Assembly: GCF_017980685.1 (NCBI RefSeq)
Contig: NZ_JACXXO010000004.1
Coordinates: 186,001-250,000, forward strand
Origin: Pseudomonas iridis
GTDB taxonomy: Bacteria; Pseudomonadota; Gammaproteobacteria; Pseudomonadales; Pseudomonadaceae
DNA: 64,000 nucleotides
Direction: 5' to 3'
Part shown: positions 9,169-19,549 of the stretch, piece after piece
Numbering within the stretch: the first letter of the stretch is position 1
Layout: every line of letters begins with the position of its first letter
Program-made: the position numbers and the translations under genes
The notes under the pieces: model-generated
The model's database searches: none
The model's input: the letters and a program-made list of their open reading frames with translations, nothing else
What the model was told of the DNA's origin: nothing

Positions 9169-9933
9169 ATGCGAATGCAACTCAACGACAAAGTAATCAT
9201 TATCACTGGCGGTTGCCAGGGTTTGGGCCGTTCGATGGCCGAGTATTTCGCCGGCAAAGGCGCGAAGCTGGCGCTGGTCGATTTGAACCAGGAAAAGCTC
9301 GACGACGCAGTCGCCGCCTGCAAAGCCAAAGGGGTCGAGGCCCGCAGCTATCTGTGCAACGTCGCCAATGAAGAGCAGGTGGAGCACATGGTCGCGCAGG
9401 TCGCCGCCGATTTCGGCGCGATCCATGGTTTGATCAACAACGCCGGGATTCTGCGCGACGGCCTGCTACTGAAGGTCAAGGACGGCGAGATGACCAAGAT
9501 GAGCCTGGCCCAATGGCAGGCGGTGATCGACGTCAACCTGACCGGCGTATTCCTCTGCACGCGCGAAGTCGCGGCGAAAATGGTCGAGCTGAAGACCGGC
9601 GGTGCAATCATCAACATCTCGTCGATATCCCGCGCAGGCAACGTTGGCCAGACCAACTATTCCGCGGCCAAGGCCGGTGTGGCGGCGGCGACCGTGACGT
9701 GGGCCAAGGAACTGGCGCGTTATGGCATTCGCGTAGCGGGCATTGCGCCGGGGTTCATCGAAACCGAGATGACCCTGGGCATGAAGCCGGAAGCGCTGGA
9801 GAAGATGACCGCGGGAATTCCGCTCAAGCGCATGGGCAAACCGCAAGAGATCGCCCATTCGGCGGCGTACATCTTCGAGAACGACTATTACACCGGTCGG
9901 ATTCTGGAGATGGATGGCGGGTTGCGTATCTGA
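9169..9933 (+). CDS. SDR-family 3-oxoacyl-ACP reductase-like protein
   Basis: This 254-residue classical short-chain dehydrogenase has the NAD(P)-binding [14 protein letters not shown] ([10 protein letters not shown]), the catalytic Ser/Tyr/Lys in [10 protein letters not shown]...TNYSAAKAG, and a FabG-like C-terminus ending DGGLRI. The start is ATGCGAATG; the second ATG (9175) is equally plausible as no strong ribosome-binding site is visible. It stands alone, not in a fab cluster, so a housekeeping FabG role is less likely than an accessory ketoacyl- or alcohol-reductase function. It is divergent from hugZ. Confidence 0.85.
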   Translation: MRMQLNDKVIIITGGCQGLGRSMAEYFAGKGAKLALVDLNQEKLDDAVAACKAKGVEARSYLCNVANEEQVEHMVAQVAADFGAIHGLINNAGILRDGLLLKVKDGEMTKMSLAQWQAVIDVNLTGVFLCTREVAAKMVELKTGGAIINISSISRAGNVGQTNYSAAKAGVAAATVTWAKELARYGIRVAGIAPGFIETEMTLGMKPEALEKMTAGIPLKRMGKPQEIAHSAAYIFENDYYTGRILEMDGGLRI

Positions 9934-9951
9934 CTCACACAACAAAAACAA

Positions 9952-10041
9952 TGTGGGAGCGAGCCTGCTCGCGAAAGCGCAGTGTCAGACAACATCTTCG
10001 TTGACTGACACTTCCTTTTCGCGAGCAGGCTCACTCCCACA
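9952..10041. repeat. REP pair
   Basis: TGTGGGAGCGAGCCTGCTCG at 9952 and its inverted copy ending at 10041 (one mismatch in the right arm) lie between the convergent SDR and apbC genes. Confidence 0.85.
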
Positions 10042-10064
10042 GGTTTATCAGCGCTGCTGAATTA

Positions 10065-11159
10065 TCAATCGTCGCTGATGGTGATGTTCGGCATCGCGGG
10101 TGTTGCCGCTTCCTGCAACACAATCCGCGCACCAACGTGACGGGCCAGTTCCTGATAGACCATGGCAATCTGGCTGTCCGGCTCGGCGATCACCGTTGGC
10201 TTGCCGCCATCGGCCTGTTCACGGATCAGCATCGACAACGGCAGCGAGGCCAATAGCTCGACGCCGTACTGCGTCGCAAGCTTCTCACCACCACCTTCAC
10301 CGAACAGATGCTCGGCATGGCCGCAATTGGAGCAGATGTGCACGGCCATGTTTTCCACCACGCCCAACACCGGAATGTTGACCTTGCGGAACATTTCCAC
10401 GCCTTTGCGCGCGTCGAGCAAGGCCAGATCCTGCGGTGTGGTGACGATCACAGCGCCTGCCACCGGGACTTTCTGCGCCAGGGTCAACTGGATGTCGCCG
10501 GTGCCTGGCGGCATGTCGATCACCAGATAATCGAGATCGCCCCACGCGGTTTGCGTAACCAGTTGCAGCAATGCGCCGGAGACCATCGGCCCACGCCAGA
10601 CCATTGGCGTGTTGTCGTCCGTCAGGAACGCCATCGACATGACTTCGACGCCGTGGGCCTTAAGCGGCACGAACCACTTCTGATCCTTGATTTCAGGGCG
10701 GGTGCGCTCCGGAATGCCGAACATGATGCCCTGGCTCGGGCCATAGATATCGGCATCGAGAATCCCGACCCTGGCGCCTTCACGGGCCAGCGCCAACGCG
10801 AGGTTGGCAGCGGTGGTCGACTTGCCGACTCCGCCCTTGCCCGACGCCACGGCCACCACGTTCTTGACGTTGGCCAGCCCCGGGATCTGCGCTTGAGCCT
10901 TGTGCGCAGCGATCACCGTGTTGACCTCGACTCTGGCAATCACTACGCCGTCGAGGTTTTCGATGGCCAGTTGCAGCAATTGCGCCCAGCCGCTTTTGAA
11001 CAGGCCGGCGGCGTAACCGATTTCCAGCTGCACATTGACGCGGTCACCGACGATCTCGATGTTTTTCACGCAACCGGCGCTGACCGGGTCCTGGTTCAGG
11101 TAAGGGTCGGTGTATTGGCTGAGGACGGCTTCCACCGCTGCGCGAGTGACGGCACTCAT
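10065..11159 (-). CDS. apbC: Iron-sulfur cluster carrier ApbC (Mrp/Nbp35 P-loop ATPase)
   Basis: This 364-residue protein joins an N-terminal MIP18/DUF59 domain (about 1-85) to a deviant Walker A ATPase ([15 protein letters not shown], about 105-119) with the switch motif DMPPGTGD. The bridging-cluster cysteines are in ICSNCGH. ApbC binds and transfers 4Fe-4S clusters to apoproteins in the cytoplasm. I set the start at MSAVTRAA (11159); upstream residues in the frame are not family-like. It is divergent from metG, the order commonly found in Pseudomonas. Confidence 0.95.
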   Translation of the reverse strand: MSAVTRAAVEAVLSQYTDPYLNQDPVSAGCVKNIEIVGDRVNVQLEIGYAAGLFKSGWAQLLQLAIENLDGVVIARVEVNTVIAAHKAQAQIPGLANVKNVVAVASGKGGVGKSTTAANLALALAREGARVGILDADIYGPSQGIMFGIPERTRPEIKDQKWFVPLKAHGVEVMSMAFLTDDNTPMVWRGPMVSGALLQLVTQTAWGDLDYLVIDMPPGTGDIQLTLAQKVPVAGAVIVTTPQDLALLDARKGVEMFRKVNIPVLGVVENMAVHICSNCGHAEHLFGEGGGEKLATQYGVELLASLPLSMLIREQADGGKPTVIAEPDSQIAMVYQELARHVGARIVLQEAATPAMPNITISDD

Positions 11160-11292
11160 GGGCAACTCCGATAACAAGACTGGGAAAAGATGGCGGGTAT
11201 CGTACCTGAATGAAACAGGTGCACAGGGTGAAAAATATGCGCCAGCGCTTTATAGTGGCCGACCTCCGTTTCATCAAGTAGCGAAGCCCCAC

Positions 11293-13344
11293 ATGTCCGA
11301 GCCACGCAAGATCCTCGTCACCAGCGCCCTGCCCTACGCCAACGGTTCGATCCACCTTGGCCACATGCTGGAATACATCCAGACCGATATGTGGGTGCGC
11401 TTCCAGAAGCATCGCGGCAATCAATGCATCTATGTCTGCGCCGACGACGCCCACGGTTCGGCGATCATGCTGCGCGCAGAAAAGGAAGGCATCACCCCGG
11501 AACAACTGATCGCCAACGTGCAGGCTGAACACAGCGCCGACTTTGCCGAGTTCCTGGTTGATTTCGACAACTTCCACTCCACTCACGCCGAAGAAAACCG
11601 TGAGCTGTCGAGCCAGATCTACCTCAAGCTGCGTGACGCCGGGCACATCGCCCAACGTTCGATCACGCAGTATTTCGACCCGGAAAAGAAAATGTTCCTG
11701 GCCGACCGCTTCATCAAGGGCACCTGCCCGAAATGCGGCACTGAAGACCAGTACGGCGACAACTGCGAAAAATGCGGTGCGACCTACGCACCGACTGATC
11801 TGAAGGATCCGAAGTCGGCAATCTCTGGCGCCACCCCGGTGCTCAAGGATTCCCAGCACTTCTTCTTCAAACTGCCGGACTTCCAGGAAATGCTGCAAGG
11901 CTGGACCCGCAGCGGCACCTTGCAGGACGCCGTGGCCAACAAGATCGCCGAATGGCTGGACGCCGGCCTGCAGCAGTGGGACATCTCCCGCGATGCGCCG
12001 TACTTCGGTTTCGAGATCCCGGGCGAGCCGGGCAAGTATTTCTACGTATGGCTGGATGCGCCAATCGGCTACATGGCCAGCTTCAAGAATCTGTGCGACC
12101 GTACGCCGGAGCTCGACTTCGACGCGTTCTGGGCCAAGGATTCCACTGCCGAGCTGTACCACTTCATCGGCAAGGACATCGTCAACTTCCACGCCCTGTT
12201 CTGGCCAGCCATGCTCGAAGGCGCCGGTTACCGCAAACCGACCGCAATCAACGTACACGGCTACCTGACCGTCAACGGCCAGAAGATGTCCAAGTCGCGC
12301 GGCACCTTTATCAAGGCCCGCACGTACCTGGATCACCTGTCGCCGGAATACCTGCGCTACTACTACGCGGCCAAACTGGGCCGTGGCGTCGACGACCTCG
12401 ACCTGAACCTCGAAGACTTCGTGCAGAAGGTCAACTCCGACCTGGTCGGCAAAGTCGTCAACATCGCCAGCCGTTGCGCCGGGTTCATTCAAAAGGGCAA
12501 TGCCGGCCTGCTGGTCGACAACAATGCCGCGCCTGAGCTGACCGAGGCTTTCCTCGCCGCCGCGCCAAGCATCGCCGACGCTTATGAAGCCCGCGACTTC
12601 GCCCGTGCCATGCGTGAAACCATGGCCCTGGCCGACCGCGCCAACGCCTGGATCGCCGACAAGGCACCGTGGTCGCTGAACAAGCAGGAAGGCAAACAGG
12701 ATGAAGTCCAGGCGATCTGCGCCACCGGCATCAACCTGTTCCGCCAACTGGTGATCTTCCTCAAGCCAGTGCTGCCGCTGCTGGCCGCCGATGCCGAGGC
12801 GTTCCTCAACGTCGCCCCGCTGACCTGGAACGACCACACCACCCTGCTGGCCAATCATCAGCTCAACGAATTCAAGCCGTTGATGACCCGCATCGACCCG
12901 GTAAAAGTACAAGCCATGAGCGACGCCTCGAAAGAAGACCTGACCGCCAGCCAGACCGATACCGGCGCAGCCGCCCCTGCGGGCAACGGCGAGCTGGCCA
13001 AGGATCCGCTGTCGCCGGAAATCGACTTCGACGCATTCGCTGCGATCGATCTGCGCGTTGCGCTGATCATCAAGGCTGAAGCCGTGGAAGGCGCCGATAA
13101 GCTGTTGCGCCTGACCCTGGATATCGGTGACGAGCAACGCAACGTGTTCTCCGGGATCAAGAGCGCTTATCCGGACCCATCCAAGCTCGACGGTCGCCTG
13201 ACCATGATGATCGCCAACCTCAAGCCGCGGAAAATGAAGTTCGGTATTTCCGAAGGCATGGTGATGGCTGCAGGTCCTGGCGGTGAAGAAATCTACCTGC
13301 TGAGCCCGGACAGCGGCGCCAAACCAGGTCAGCGCATCAAGTAA
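11293..13344 (+). CDS. metG: Methionyl-tRNA synthetase
   Basis: This 683-residue class I synthetase has the HIGH-type motif [10 protein letters not shown] near residue 20, a four-cysteine zinc knuckle (CPKCG...CEKCG, about 145-160), KMSKS in [11 protein letters not shown], an alpha-helical anticodon-binding domain, and a C-terminal EMAP/Trbp111-like tRNA-binding domain (from about 575, [11 protein letters not shown]). The start is the ATG followed by [13 protein letters not shown]; upstream in-frame residues lie in the promoter region. It charges tRNA-Met for initiation and elongation. A terminator lies 17 bases past the stop. Confidence 0.99.
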   Translation: MSEPRKILVTSALPYANGSIHLGHMLEYIQTDMWVRFQKHRGNQCIYVCADDAHGSAIMLRAEKEGITPEQLIANVQAEHSADFAEFLVDFDNFHSTHAEENRELSSQIYLKLRDAGHIAQRSITQYFDPEKKMFLADRFIKGTCPKCGTEDQYGDNCEKCGATYAPTDLKDPKSAISGATPVLKDSQHFFFKLPDFQEMLQGWTRSGTLQDAVANKIAEWLDAGLQQWDISRDAPYFGFEIPGEPGKYFYVWLDAPIGYMASFKNLCDRTPELDFDAFWAKDSTAELYHFIGKDIVNFHALFWPAMLEGAGYRKPTAINVHGYLTVNGQKMSKSRGTFIKARTYLDHLSPEYLRYYYAAKLGRGVDDLDLNLEDFVQKVNSDLVGKVVNIASRCAGFIQKGNAGLLVDNNAAPELTEAFLAAAPSIADAYEARDFARAMRETMALADRANAWIADKAPWSLNKQEGKQDEVQAICATGINLFRQLVIFLKPVLPLLAADAEAFLNVAPLTWNDHTTLLANHQLNEFKPLMTRIDPVKVQAMSDASKEDLTASQTDTGAAAPAGNGELAKDPLSPEIDFDAFAAIDLRVALIIKAEAVEGADKLLRLTLDIGDEQRNVFSGIKSAYPDPSKLDGRLTMMIANLKPRKMKFGISEGMVMAAGPGGEEIYLLSPDSGAKPGQRIK

Positions 13345-13361
13345 GACTCTGCGGCAAATCG

Positions 13362-13397
13362 ATCCCACAGGCGTGCGCGCATGCCTGTGGGATTTTT
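13362..13397 (+). terminator. Rho-independent terminator of metG
   Basis: The inverted repeat ATCCCACAGGC/GCCTGTGGGAT is followed by TTTTTC, directly downstream of the metG stop. Confidence 0.8.
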
Positions 13398-13474
13398 CAT
13401 ATCTGGCCCACTCACCGTCGCTGCCGGATAATGCCTAACCTTATGAGACATCCGCCCGTTTCGCCGGCAGGCCC

Positions 13475-14044
13475 ATGACCGAACTCGTGCTTACGCTTAT
13501 CAGTGCCGCGCTGCTCAACAATTTCGTGTTGCACTGGCCGCTGGGCGTCGATCCGCTGTTGGCGGACAGTCGTCGGCAGGTGCATGCACTGGGGCTGTCG
13601 ACGTTGTGTCTGATGGTGATCGTCGGCGTGGTCGGCTACACAGTCTGGCACTGGCTGCTGGTACCCCTGCAACTGCAAGCGCTGCGCCTGTTCGTGTTTT
13701 TGCCATTGAGCGTGTTGCTGATCGCGCCGTTGCTGAAACTGTTGGCGCGCGGGTTGCCGAACCTGCCGTTCGAGAGTTTGTGGCCGCTGTTGCTGGGCAA
13801 CGCCGGCGTGCTTGGGCTGGCGCTGATCAATGCGCAGAGCGATCAAGGCCTGCTGCACGCGACAGCAATGAGCCTCGGTGCCGGGCTGGGTTTCTGGCTG
13901 GTGCTGAGTCTGTTCAGCGATTTGCGTGAGCGTACAACCGACAACGATATTCCCCTGCCCTTTCGCGGCCTGCCGATCGACCTGATCGGCGCCGGACTGA
14001 TCGCAGTGATTTTTCTCGGATTCAGTGGACTGATCAAAACATGA
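13475..14044 (+). CDS. rnfA: Rnf/Rsx electron transport complex subunit A
   Basis: This 189-residue membrane protein has six hydrophobic segments and the RnfA/NqrE signature near the start ([15 protein letters not shown]), though the usual second cysteine-bearing half-motif is not obvious. RnfA and RnfE form the inverted-topology core through which electrons cross the inner membrane. It is the first gene of rnfABDGE-nth; its stop overlaps the rnfB start by four bases (ATGA). Complexes of this family reduce SoxR or drive low-potential electron flow to ferredoxin. Confidence 0.88.
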   Translation: MTELVLTLISAALLNNFVLHWPLGVDPLLADSRRQVHALGLSTLCLMVIVGVVGYTVWHWLLVPLQLQALRLFVFLPLSVLLIAPLLKLLARGLPNLPFESLWPLLLGNAGVLGLALINAQSDQGLLHATAMSLGAGLGFWLVLSLFSDLRERTTDNDIPLPFRGLPIDLIGAGLIAVIFLGFSGLIKT

Positions 14045-15249
14045 GTCTGATTCAACGCATCGACGCCCTTCTGCCGCAGACTCAGTGCGGCAAGTGCGGG
14101 CATCCAGGATGCAAACCTTACGCACAGGGCATCGTCGACGGCGAGCCGATCAACAAATGCCCCCCGGGTGGTAATGAAACCATCGCGGCGTTGGCCGACC
14201 TGTTGAAAGTGCCGGTGCTGGAACTGGACGTCAGTCGCGGGTCGGCGCCAGCGCAGGTGGCTTACATCCGCGAAGCCGAATGCATCGGCTGCACCAAGTG
14301 CATTCAGGCCTGCCCGATTGATGCCATCGTCGGCGCGGCGAAATTGATGCACACCGTTCTGATCGACGAATGCACCGGTTGCGATCTGTGCGTGGCGCCC
14401 TGCCCGGTGGACTGCATCGAAATGCATCCCCTGCCACCGAGCACACTGCCGGTGGTCGGCGGCCTCGCGTTCAGTCTTGAAGAACAGCGCGCGCGTGCCG
14501 CCAAACGTGATCACGCCCGCCAGCGCTTTGAACGACGCAATGCCCGCCTGCAACGCGAAGAACAACACAAACAGGCTGAGCGCGAGGCGCGGGCCAAACG
14601 CGCCGCTCAATCTGAAGTGACAACGCTCGACCCGGTGCAAGCTGCACTGGAACGCGTGCGCGCGCAAAAATCCGCAGGCGCCGACGCCGCACTGAAAAAA
14701 GCCAAGATCGATGTCGCGATGAGCCGTGCGCAACTGCATAAATCGCTGAAAGCCTTTGGTCATCCACCGACCTTTGAACAACAGTCGCAATTGATCGTGT
14801 TGCAGCAGCAATTCGAAGTGGCTGAACAGGCTTTGGCCAAACTCGAAAGCAGCGCACCCGCCACTCCGGCAGCGCCAGTTCCGGCGAAAGACGCAGACCT
14901 GAAACGGGCAAAAATTCAGTTGGCCATGCGCCGCGCCGAACTGAAAAAGGCCCAGACCGCCGAAGCGCCGACCGAGCAGATTGCCACGCTGGAACAGGCG
15001 TTACGTGACGCCGAGCAAGCCCTTCACGCCGCCGAAGCCGCCAGCGATCAGCCTGCGCCTGACCTGGTGCGCGTGGAAAAACGCCCGATCGACAGCCAAC
15101 TTCGCCAGTTGAAAACCGAATTAGCCTACGCCCGCGCGGACCTGAGCAAACTCGAACGACGCGCTGACACTCCGGCCGAAACCCTCGACAAGGCCCGCGC
15201 CCGCCTGCAGGACGCCGAGCGCCAGGTGCAAGATCATGTTGCCCCTTGA
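14041..15249 (+). CDS. rnfB: Rnf/Rsx complex ferredoxin subunit B, lacking the membrane anchor and with an extended helical tail
   Basis: This 402-residue protein begins directly at the four-cysteine domain ([10 protein letters not shown]...NKCPPGG), without the N-terminal membrane helix normal for RnfB. Two 4Fe-4S ferredoxin motifs follow ([12 protein letters not shown], about 81-92; [12 protein letters not shown], about 111-122). From about residue 150 a charged, Ala/Lys/Glu-rich tail contains three approximately 50-residue repeats, each opening like LKxAKIxxAMxRAxLxK (near bases 14690, 14896 and 15095) and closing with an LxxAExxL helix. Ordinary RnfB is under 200 residues. The tail recalls the Ala/Lys-rich C-terminal repeats of RnfC, which is absent here. 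It overlaps rnfA by 4 bases and rnfD by 14. Confidence 0.88.
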   Translation: MSLIQRIDALLPQTQCGKCGHPGCKPYAQGIVDGEPINKCPPGGNETIAALADLLKVPVLELDVSRGSAPAQVAYIREAECIGCTKCIQACPIDAIVGAAKLMHTVLIDECTGCDLCVAPCPVDCIEMHPLPPSTLPVVGGLAFSLEEQRARAAKRDHARQRFERRNARLQREEQHKQAEREARAKRAAQSEVTTLDPVQAALERVRAQKSAGADAALKKAKIDVAMSRAQLHKSLKAFGHPPTFEQQSQLIVLQQQFEVAEQALAKLESSAPATPAAPVPAKDADLKRAKIQLAMRRAELKKAQTAEAPTEQIATLEQALRDAEQALHAAEAASDQPAPDLVRVEKRPIDSQLRQLKTELAYARADLSKLERRADTPAETLDKARARLQDAERQVQDHVAP

Positions 15250-16219
15250 GACAGCCGACGATCGCCTGCAACAGGCGATGAGACTGGTGCTGCTTGCCAT
15301 GCTGCCGGGACTGCTGGGCTTGTTGTGGTTTTACGGATGGGGCGTATTGATCAATCTGATCCTTTGCGTCGCCTGCGCACTGGCGGTCGAGGCAGGCGTG
15401 GCACGCCTGCGCGGGCAAGCGTTACAGCCGCTGCTCGGTGACGGCAGCGCACTGGTCAGCGCGACTTTGTTGGCCGTCGCCCTGCCGCCCTATTGCCCTT
15501 GGTGGCTGACGATGACAGCGACCGCCGCAGGTCTGCTATTTGGCAAACATCTGTACGGCGGCGTGGGTAAAAACCCGTTCAATCCGGCCATGCTCGGTTT
15601 TGCCCTGGTCATCGTGATGTTCCCGCAGCCAATGACCCAATGGCCGGCCCATGGCATGGCGCTGCTCGACGCCTTGCAGCAGGTATTCAATCCGGCGCAG
15701 GTCCCGGACGCCTGGGTTCAGGCCACGGCTCTGGACAGCCTGCGCATCAATAAAAGTCTGACCATCGATGAATTGTTCGCCGCCAACCCGGCCTTCGGGC
15801 GCTTCGGCGGGCGAGGCATGGAATGGGTCAATCTGGCGTTTCTCGCCGGAGGGCTGTTTCTGCTGCAACGGCGAGTATTCGGCTGGCACGCGCCCGTCGG
15901 TATGCTCGCCAGCCTGTTTTTAGTCAGCCTGCTGTGCTGGAACGGATCGGGCTCGGACTCCCACGGCTCGCCGCTGTTTCATCTGCTGAGCGGTGCCACC
16001 ATGCTCGGCGCGTTTTTCATCATCACCGAACCGGTATCCGGAGCAAAAAATGCGCTGGCGCGCGTGCTGTTCGGCGCCGGAGTCGGACTGCTCACTTACC
16101 TGATCCGCACCTGGGGTGGTTACCCGGACGGCGTCGCGTTCGCGGTGCTGTTAATGAATCTCTGCGTACCGGCACTCGAGCGTTTTGCCGTGAGCCGACA
16201 GACACCGGTGCGCCCATGA
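15236..16219 (+). CDS. rnfD: Rnf/Rsx complex subunit D
   Basis: This 327-residue protein with eight to ten membrane helices shows the RnfD/NqrB signature. [10 protein letters not shown] lies in a membrane loop, and SGATM (near residue 261) carries the threonine that receives covalently bound FMN through a phosphoester link. It begins inside the end of rnfB (14-base overlap), where rnfC would be expected. It ends with a four-base overlap into rnfG. FMN attachment is established for the family and inferred here from the motif. Confidence 0.9.
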   Translation: MLPLETADDRLQQAMRLVLLAMLPGLLGLLWFYGWGVLINLILCVACALAVEAGVARLRGQALQPLLGDGSALVSATLLAVALPPYCPWWLTMTATAAGLLFGKHLYGGVGKNPFNPAMLGFALVIVMFPQPMTQWPAHGMALLDALQQVFNPAQVPDAWVQATALDSLRINKSLTIDELFAANPAFGRFGGRGMEWVNLAFLAGGLFLLQRRVFGWHAPVGMLASLFLVSLLCWNGSGSDSHGSPLFHLLSGATMLGAFFIITEPVSGAKNALARVLFGAGVGLLTYLIRTWGGYPDGVAFAVLLMNLCVPALERFAVSRQTPVRP

Positions 16220-16821
16220 ACCGCACAAAGAGCGCACTCACGCTGCTGCTGTTGGCCTTCGTCGGCATCACGGCGACGTATCTTGTGCAACACAGCAATG
16301 CGCCGCAGATTGCCGCCGAACAGCGTCTGCTCGACAGTCGCAAACTGCTCGACGTGCTCGCACCGGACAGCTACGACAATCAACCACTCGAACAGCCGCT
16401 GGCCCTGGCGGATGTTGCCTTGAGCCACAGCACGCTGACCGGTGGCTATCGCGCGAGCAAAGCCGGGCGACCGGTTGCAGTGTTGCTGCGCAGCCGCAGC
16501 AAGGGTTATGCAGGCAGCATCGAACTGCTGATTGCCATTGATGATCATGGAAAATTGCTGGGGGTAAAAACCCTCAAGCAAAATGAAACGCCCTCGCTCG
16601 GCGGATATCTGGGCGAATGGCCGAATGCATGGCTGTCGGTGTTTGTCGGGAAATCGAGTGGTGAGCCGACGGATGCCGGTTGGGCGCTGAAAAAGGATCA
16701 GGGGCAATTCGATCAAATGGCCGGTGCGACCATCACCTCCCGCGCGGTGATCAACGCTGTCCATGACGCTCTGCGTTACTTTGACCAACATCGTGTGGCA
16801 TTGCTGGGGAGCCCACCATGA
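16216..16821 (+). CDS. rnfG: Rnf/Rsx complex subunit G
   Basis: This 201-residue protein has one N-terminal membrane anchor (LTLLLLAFVGITATYLV) and a periplasmic FMN-binding domain. The covalent-FMN motif is AGATITSRAV near residue 176, with GYAGSIELLIAID and ETPSLGGYLGEW typical of RnfG/NqrC. The start ATGAACCGC overlaps the rnfD stop. Electrons are thought to pass between its flavin and that of RnfD. Confidence 0.9.
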   Translation: MNRTKSALTLLLLAFVGITATYLVQHSNAPQIAAEQRLLDSRKLLDVLAPDSYDNQPLEQPLALADVALSHSTLTGGYRASKAGRPVAVLLRSRSKGYAGSIELLIAIDDHGKLLGVKTLKQNETPSLGGYLGEWPNAWLSVFVGKSSGEPTDAGWALKKDQGQFDQMAGATITSRAVINAVHDALRYFDQHRVALLGSPP

Positions 16822-17399
16822 ACCGCACGGCGCACGTGGCGAATTCATTGATGCTCATGCTTTTGCTCGGGACGACGAGTTCGTTGGCTGGCGCGCTGGG
16901 CGCGATCTTGATGTTCGCGGTGGTAGTGGGCGCCTATGGCTTGTGCATGTCTTTTTTACGCTCGCGCCTGACGCCTGCGGCTACATGGTCAGCAGCCCTG
17001 CTGCTCGCCGCGACGCTGACCAGTTGTGCCGAGGTCTTCGCGCAACGCTGGTTTCTTGCGTGGTATCAGGCTTTTGGTCTGTATGCGGGGTTGATTGCCT
17101 TGCAGTGCCTGGTACTCGAACACAACGGGTTTTTCCGCCAGACACCGAGCGAGCGCCTCAAGCTAAGCGGTATGTTCAGCGCCTTGATGGTGATACTCGC
17201 CGTCGTGCGTGAGCTCGCAGGCCAGGGTCGCTTGGGCCGAGGACTGTTAGAACACTGGCAAGGTCTGGTTTTATTCAGCGAGGGCCTGCCTCTGGCAACC
17301 CTGGTTCCCGGCGCGCTGATTATGTTGGGGCTGCTGCTAGCGGCCCGTCAGGCCTGGACTCGCTTGAACTCTATCCCCAAGGAAACGCATCGCCCATGA
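16818..17399 (+). CDS. rnfE: Rnf/Rsx complex subunit E
   Basis: This 193-residue integral membrane protein is the pseudosymmetric partner of RnfA. It has six hydrophobic segments, GLYAGLIALQCLVLEH typical of the family's conserved cysteine region, and an ELAGQGRLG stretch near residue 135. It overlaps rnfG at the front and nth at the back by four bases each, so the operon is tightly coupled. It is somewhat divergent from E. coli RsxE, but the operon position makes the assignment firm. Confidence 0.88.
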   Translation: MNRTAHVANSLMLMLLLGTTSSLAGALGAILMFAVVVGAYGLCMSFLRSRLTPAATWSAALLLAATLTSCAEVFAQRWFLAWYQAFGLYAGLIALQCLVLEHNGFFRQTPSERLKLSGMFSALMVILAVVRELAGQGRLGRGLLEHWQGLVLFSEGLPLATLVPGALIMLGLLLAARQAWTRLNSIPKETHRP

Positions 17400-18034
17400 A
17401 TGCCGCAAAACGTCTTGAGATTTTCCGCCGACTGCATGAAGACAATCCCGAGCCGAAAACCGAACTGGCCTACTCCTCGCCCTTCGAATTGCTGATTGCG
17501 GTGATTCTTTCGGCGCAGTCGACCGACGTTGGCGTAAACAAGGCGACGGCCAAGCTGTACCCGGTCGCCAACACCCCGGCAGCGATCTACGCGCTGGGCG
17601 TAGAGGGGCTGTCCGAATACATCAAGACCATCGGCCTCTATAACAGCAAGGCCAAAAACGTCATCGAGACGTGCCGCTTGCTGGTCGAACGCCACAACGG
17701 TGAAGTGCCGCAAACACGTGAGGAGCTCGAAGCGTTGCCCGGTGTCGGCCGAAAGACCGCCAACGTGGTGCTCAACACGGCGTTCCGTCAGCTGACGATG
17801 GCCGTAGACACGCACATCTTCCGGGTCAGCAACCGCACGGGCATCGCTCCCGGCAAAAATGTGGTCGAGGTGGAAAACAAGCTTATGAAGTTTGTACCAA
17901 AGCAATTCCTGCTCGATTCCCACCACTGGCTGATTCTTCACGGACGCTACGTGTGTCTGGCCCGCAAGCCGCGGTGCGGCAGTTGCCGAATCGAAGACTT
18001 GTGCGAATACAAACAAAAAACATCGGACGATTGA
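17396..18034 (+). CDS. nth: Endonuclease III
   Basis: This 212-residue DNA glycosylase/AP lyase of base-excision repair removes oxidised pyrimidines. It has the helix-hairpin-helix LPGVGRKTANVVL with the catalytic Lys, the catalytic Asp in VDTHIFRVSNR, and the 4Fe-4S cluster cysteines CLARKPRCGSCRIEDLC (C-x6-C-x2-C-x5-C). The rnf-nth linkage is conserved widely in gammaproteobacteria. The start overlaps rnfE by four bases. Confidence 0.98.
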   Translation: MNAAKRLEIFRRLHEDNPEPKTELAYSSPFELLIAVILSAQSTDVGVNKATAKLYPVANTPAAIYALGVEGLSEYIKTIGLYNSKAKNVIETCRLLVERHNGEVPQTREELEALPGVGRKTANVVLNTAFRQLTMAVDTHIFRVSNRTGIAPGKNVVEVENKLMKFVPKQFLLDSHHWLILHGRYVCLARKPRCGSCRIEDLCEYKQKTSDD

Positions 18035-18142
18035 TCAGTTATAGAAATAAATGAGCGATCGATTGAAAAAATCTTTTTTACCCGCCGCCGGAATGTCGAT
18101 ATAAGGGGCGTCAACGGCAGTCTTAGGGTGGGAGTTAATCTG

Positions 18143-18316
18143 ATGAGTACTGATAAAGAGGAACTGGAACTGGAAGTGGATGATGACCCCACGGACGACG
18201 CCGAACCCGTGGTTGAAGTCGCCAAGACCAACCTGAGCAAACGCCGCACGATCGACAACCTGCTGGAGGAGCGCCGACTGCAAAAGAAGTTGGCCGATTA
18301 CGACTTTGATTTCTGA
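18143..18316 (+). CDS. PA3496-family small protein
   Basis: This 57-residue acidic protein (MSTDKEELELEVDDDP...) ends in a basic helix (RRTIDNLLEERRLQKKL) and YDFDF. It corresponds by position to PA3496, next to nth in P. aeruginosa, a family annotated as putative envelope integrity proteins. I chose the ATG at 18143, with a GGGAG ribosome-binding site; an upstream in-frame GTG at 18128 would consume that site. There is no signal peptide or membrane segment. The function is unknown. Confidence 0.75.
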   Translation: MSTDKEELELEVDDDPTDDAEPVVEVAKTNLSKRRTIDNLLEERRLQKKLADYDFDF

Positions 18317-18322
18317 TATTTG

Positions 18323-18348
18323 AAAGCCTCCCGAAACGGAGGCTTTTT
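18323..18348 (+). terminator. Rho-independent terminator
   Basis: The stem AAAGCCTCC/GGAGGCTTT is followed by TTCGCTTTT just after the small PA3496-family gene. Confidence 0.8.
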
Positions 18349-18406
18349 CGCTTTTGATGGCTAGCTGAATTCGATCGGCCCATGACCCCGTCAGCGACTG
18401 AAGTAT

Positions 18407-19033
18407 TCAGACAAGCCCGTTGCGCTGGGCCAGCTCGATCAGATCAACCAGTGAACGCGCATTGAGTTTCAGCAACAAGCGAGTCTTGTAGGTACTTACT
18501 GTCTTGTTACTCAAAAACATTCCATCGGCGATTTCCTTGTTGGTCTTACCCCGCGCCAACTGTTGCAGCACCATCATCTCGCGCCCGGAAAGGCGATCCA
18601 CCATGTCTGCTTCGCTGGCATTGCCCAGGCTGGTACGTACGGTGTGCAACGCCTGATTGGGAAAGTAACTGTAGCCAGATAAAACAGCTTTGATCGCACT
18701 TAGCAATTCAGTCAAATCCTGCTGTTTGCATACATAACCCGCCGCCCCCGACTGCATGCACCGCATTGAAAAATGACCCGGCGCCTGGGAAGTCAATACC
18801 AGGACTTTAATAGGCATTGCGACCGACGTCAGTCGTGCAATTACTTCCAGACCATCAAGTTTCGGTATTCCAATATCCAGAATGACAATATCCGGCATTT
18901 GTTCGCGAGCCAGTTGTAATGCATCCACGCCGTTATCCGTTTCTGCAATGACTTCGTAGCCATGACGTTCCATCAGCATACGTACCGCAAGACGAATGAC
19001 GGGGTGGTCATCCACGATCAGCACTTTATTCAT
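18407..19033 (-). CDS. Orphan NarL/BvgA-type response regulator
   Basis: This 208-residue protein has a receiver domain (Asp8/Asp9 pocket in IVDDHP, phosphoacceptor Asp53 in VILDIGIP, Thr in VLTSQ, Lys in YVCKQQ) and a LuxR-type helix-turn-helix (SGREMMVLQQLARGKTNKEIA ... NKTVSTYKTRLL). The start is MNKVLIVDD; the longer frame is not family-like and lies in AT-rich leader DNA. No kinase gene is adjacent, so the phosphodonor is unknown. BvgA/EvgA/RocA-like regulators in pseudomonads often govern surface structures or biofilm, but no target is visible here. Confidence 0.85.
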   Translation of the reverse strand: MNKVLIVDDHPVIRLAVRMLMERHGYEVIAETDNGVDALQLAREQMPDIVILDIGIPKLDGLEVIARLTSVAMPIKVLVLTSQAPGHFSMRCMQSGAAGYVCKQQDLTELLSAIKAVLSGYSYFPNQALHTVRTSLGNASEADMVDRLSGREMMVLQQLARGKTNKEIADGMFLSNKTVSTYKTRLLLKLNARSLVDLIELAQRNGLV

Positions 19034-19549
19034 GGGCAAGTCCAGTTTCGCTGTTCGAATTTTTAGAACACGCACAATAGCCCAGCCATTTGCTCTATGG
19101 CATGTCAGGTCTCTCATGCACTTGCATCGAGAGACGTCCCCTACAGCCATCGAGGAATATTCCTACAAAAAACCTGTATCGCTATAAACATCCGACAAAA
19201 AAACTCTTTCACCAGTCTGCAAAACTTCCGATTTTCACTTGTAACAGTGCACGACCAATATCACCCAAGAGCAGCCTCGAAAGCCGTTTTCATGACCGCC
19301 AATCGATAGCTCGGTGCGCAATGTCCGCATGACACCTGAAATATTGCGCAAATCAGAAACATCAGGCAATGACGGCAATCTCCTACAAGCCTCTTGTACA
19401 AGTCAGAAAATCATAAACACTTGAAACAAGATATTTATATTCAAACAAATACTTTTGCTATACATAGAAAACACCAACACCCAACTTACTCACAAACTAA
19501 AACCATACAACCCGCTCATGACGCGCCACTTCAACAGGAGAGCAAGAGC
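19034..19549. other. AT-rich intergenic region between divergent genes
   Basis: These 516 bases are clearly richer in A and T than the flanking DNA, with several poly-A and poly-T tracts. They must hold the promoters of the response regulator (leftward) and of the membrane protein (rightward). I see no convincing ORF, strong stem-loop or repeat. The composition suggests H-NS/MvaT-type silenced or acquired DNA. Confidence 0.5.

Noticed and set aside
11225..11240. GTGAAAAATATGCGCC near metG as a third ColR box
   Set aside because: It has the core TTTTTCAC on the minus strand but an A at the Y position before it and no fit in the upstream half; apbC is the only gene it could serve.
11044..13368. 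774-codon open frame on the minus strand opposite metG
   Set aside because: Antisense shadow of metG; no ribosome-binding site or recognisable domain.
15236..15249. Possible frameshifted or hidden rnfC between rnfB and rnfD
   Set aside because: The two genes overlap by 14 bases and both frames are intact, so there is no room for another gene.
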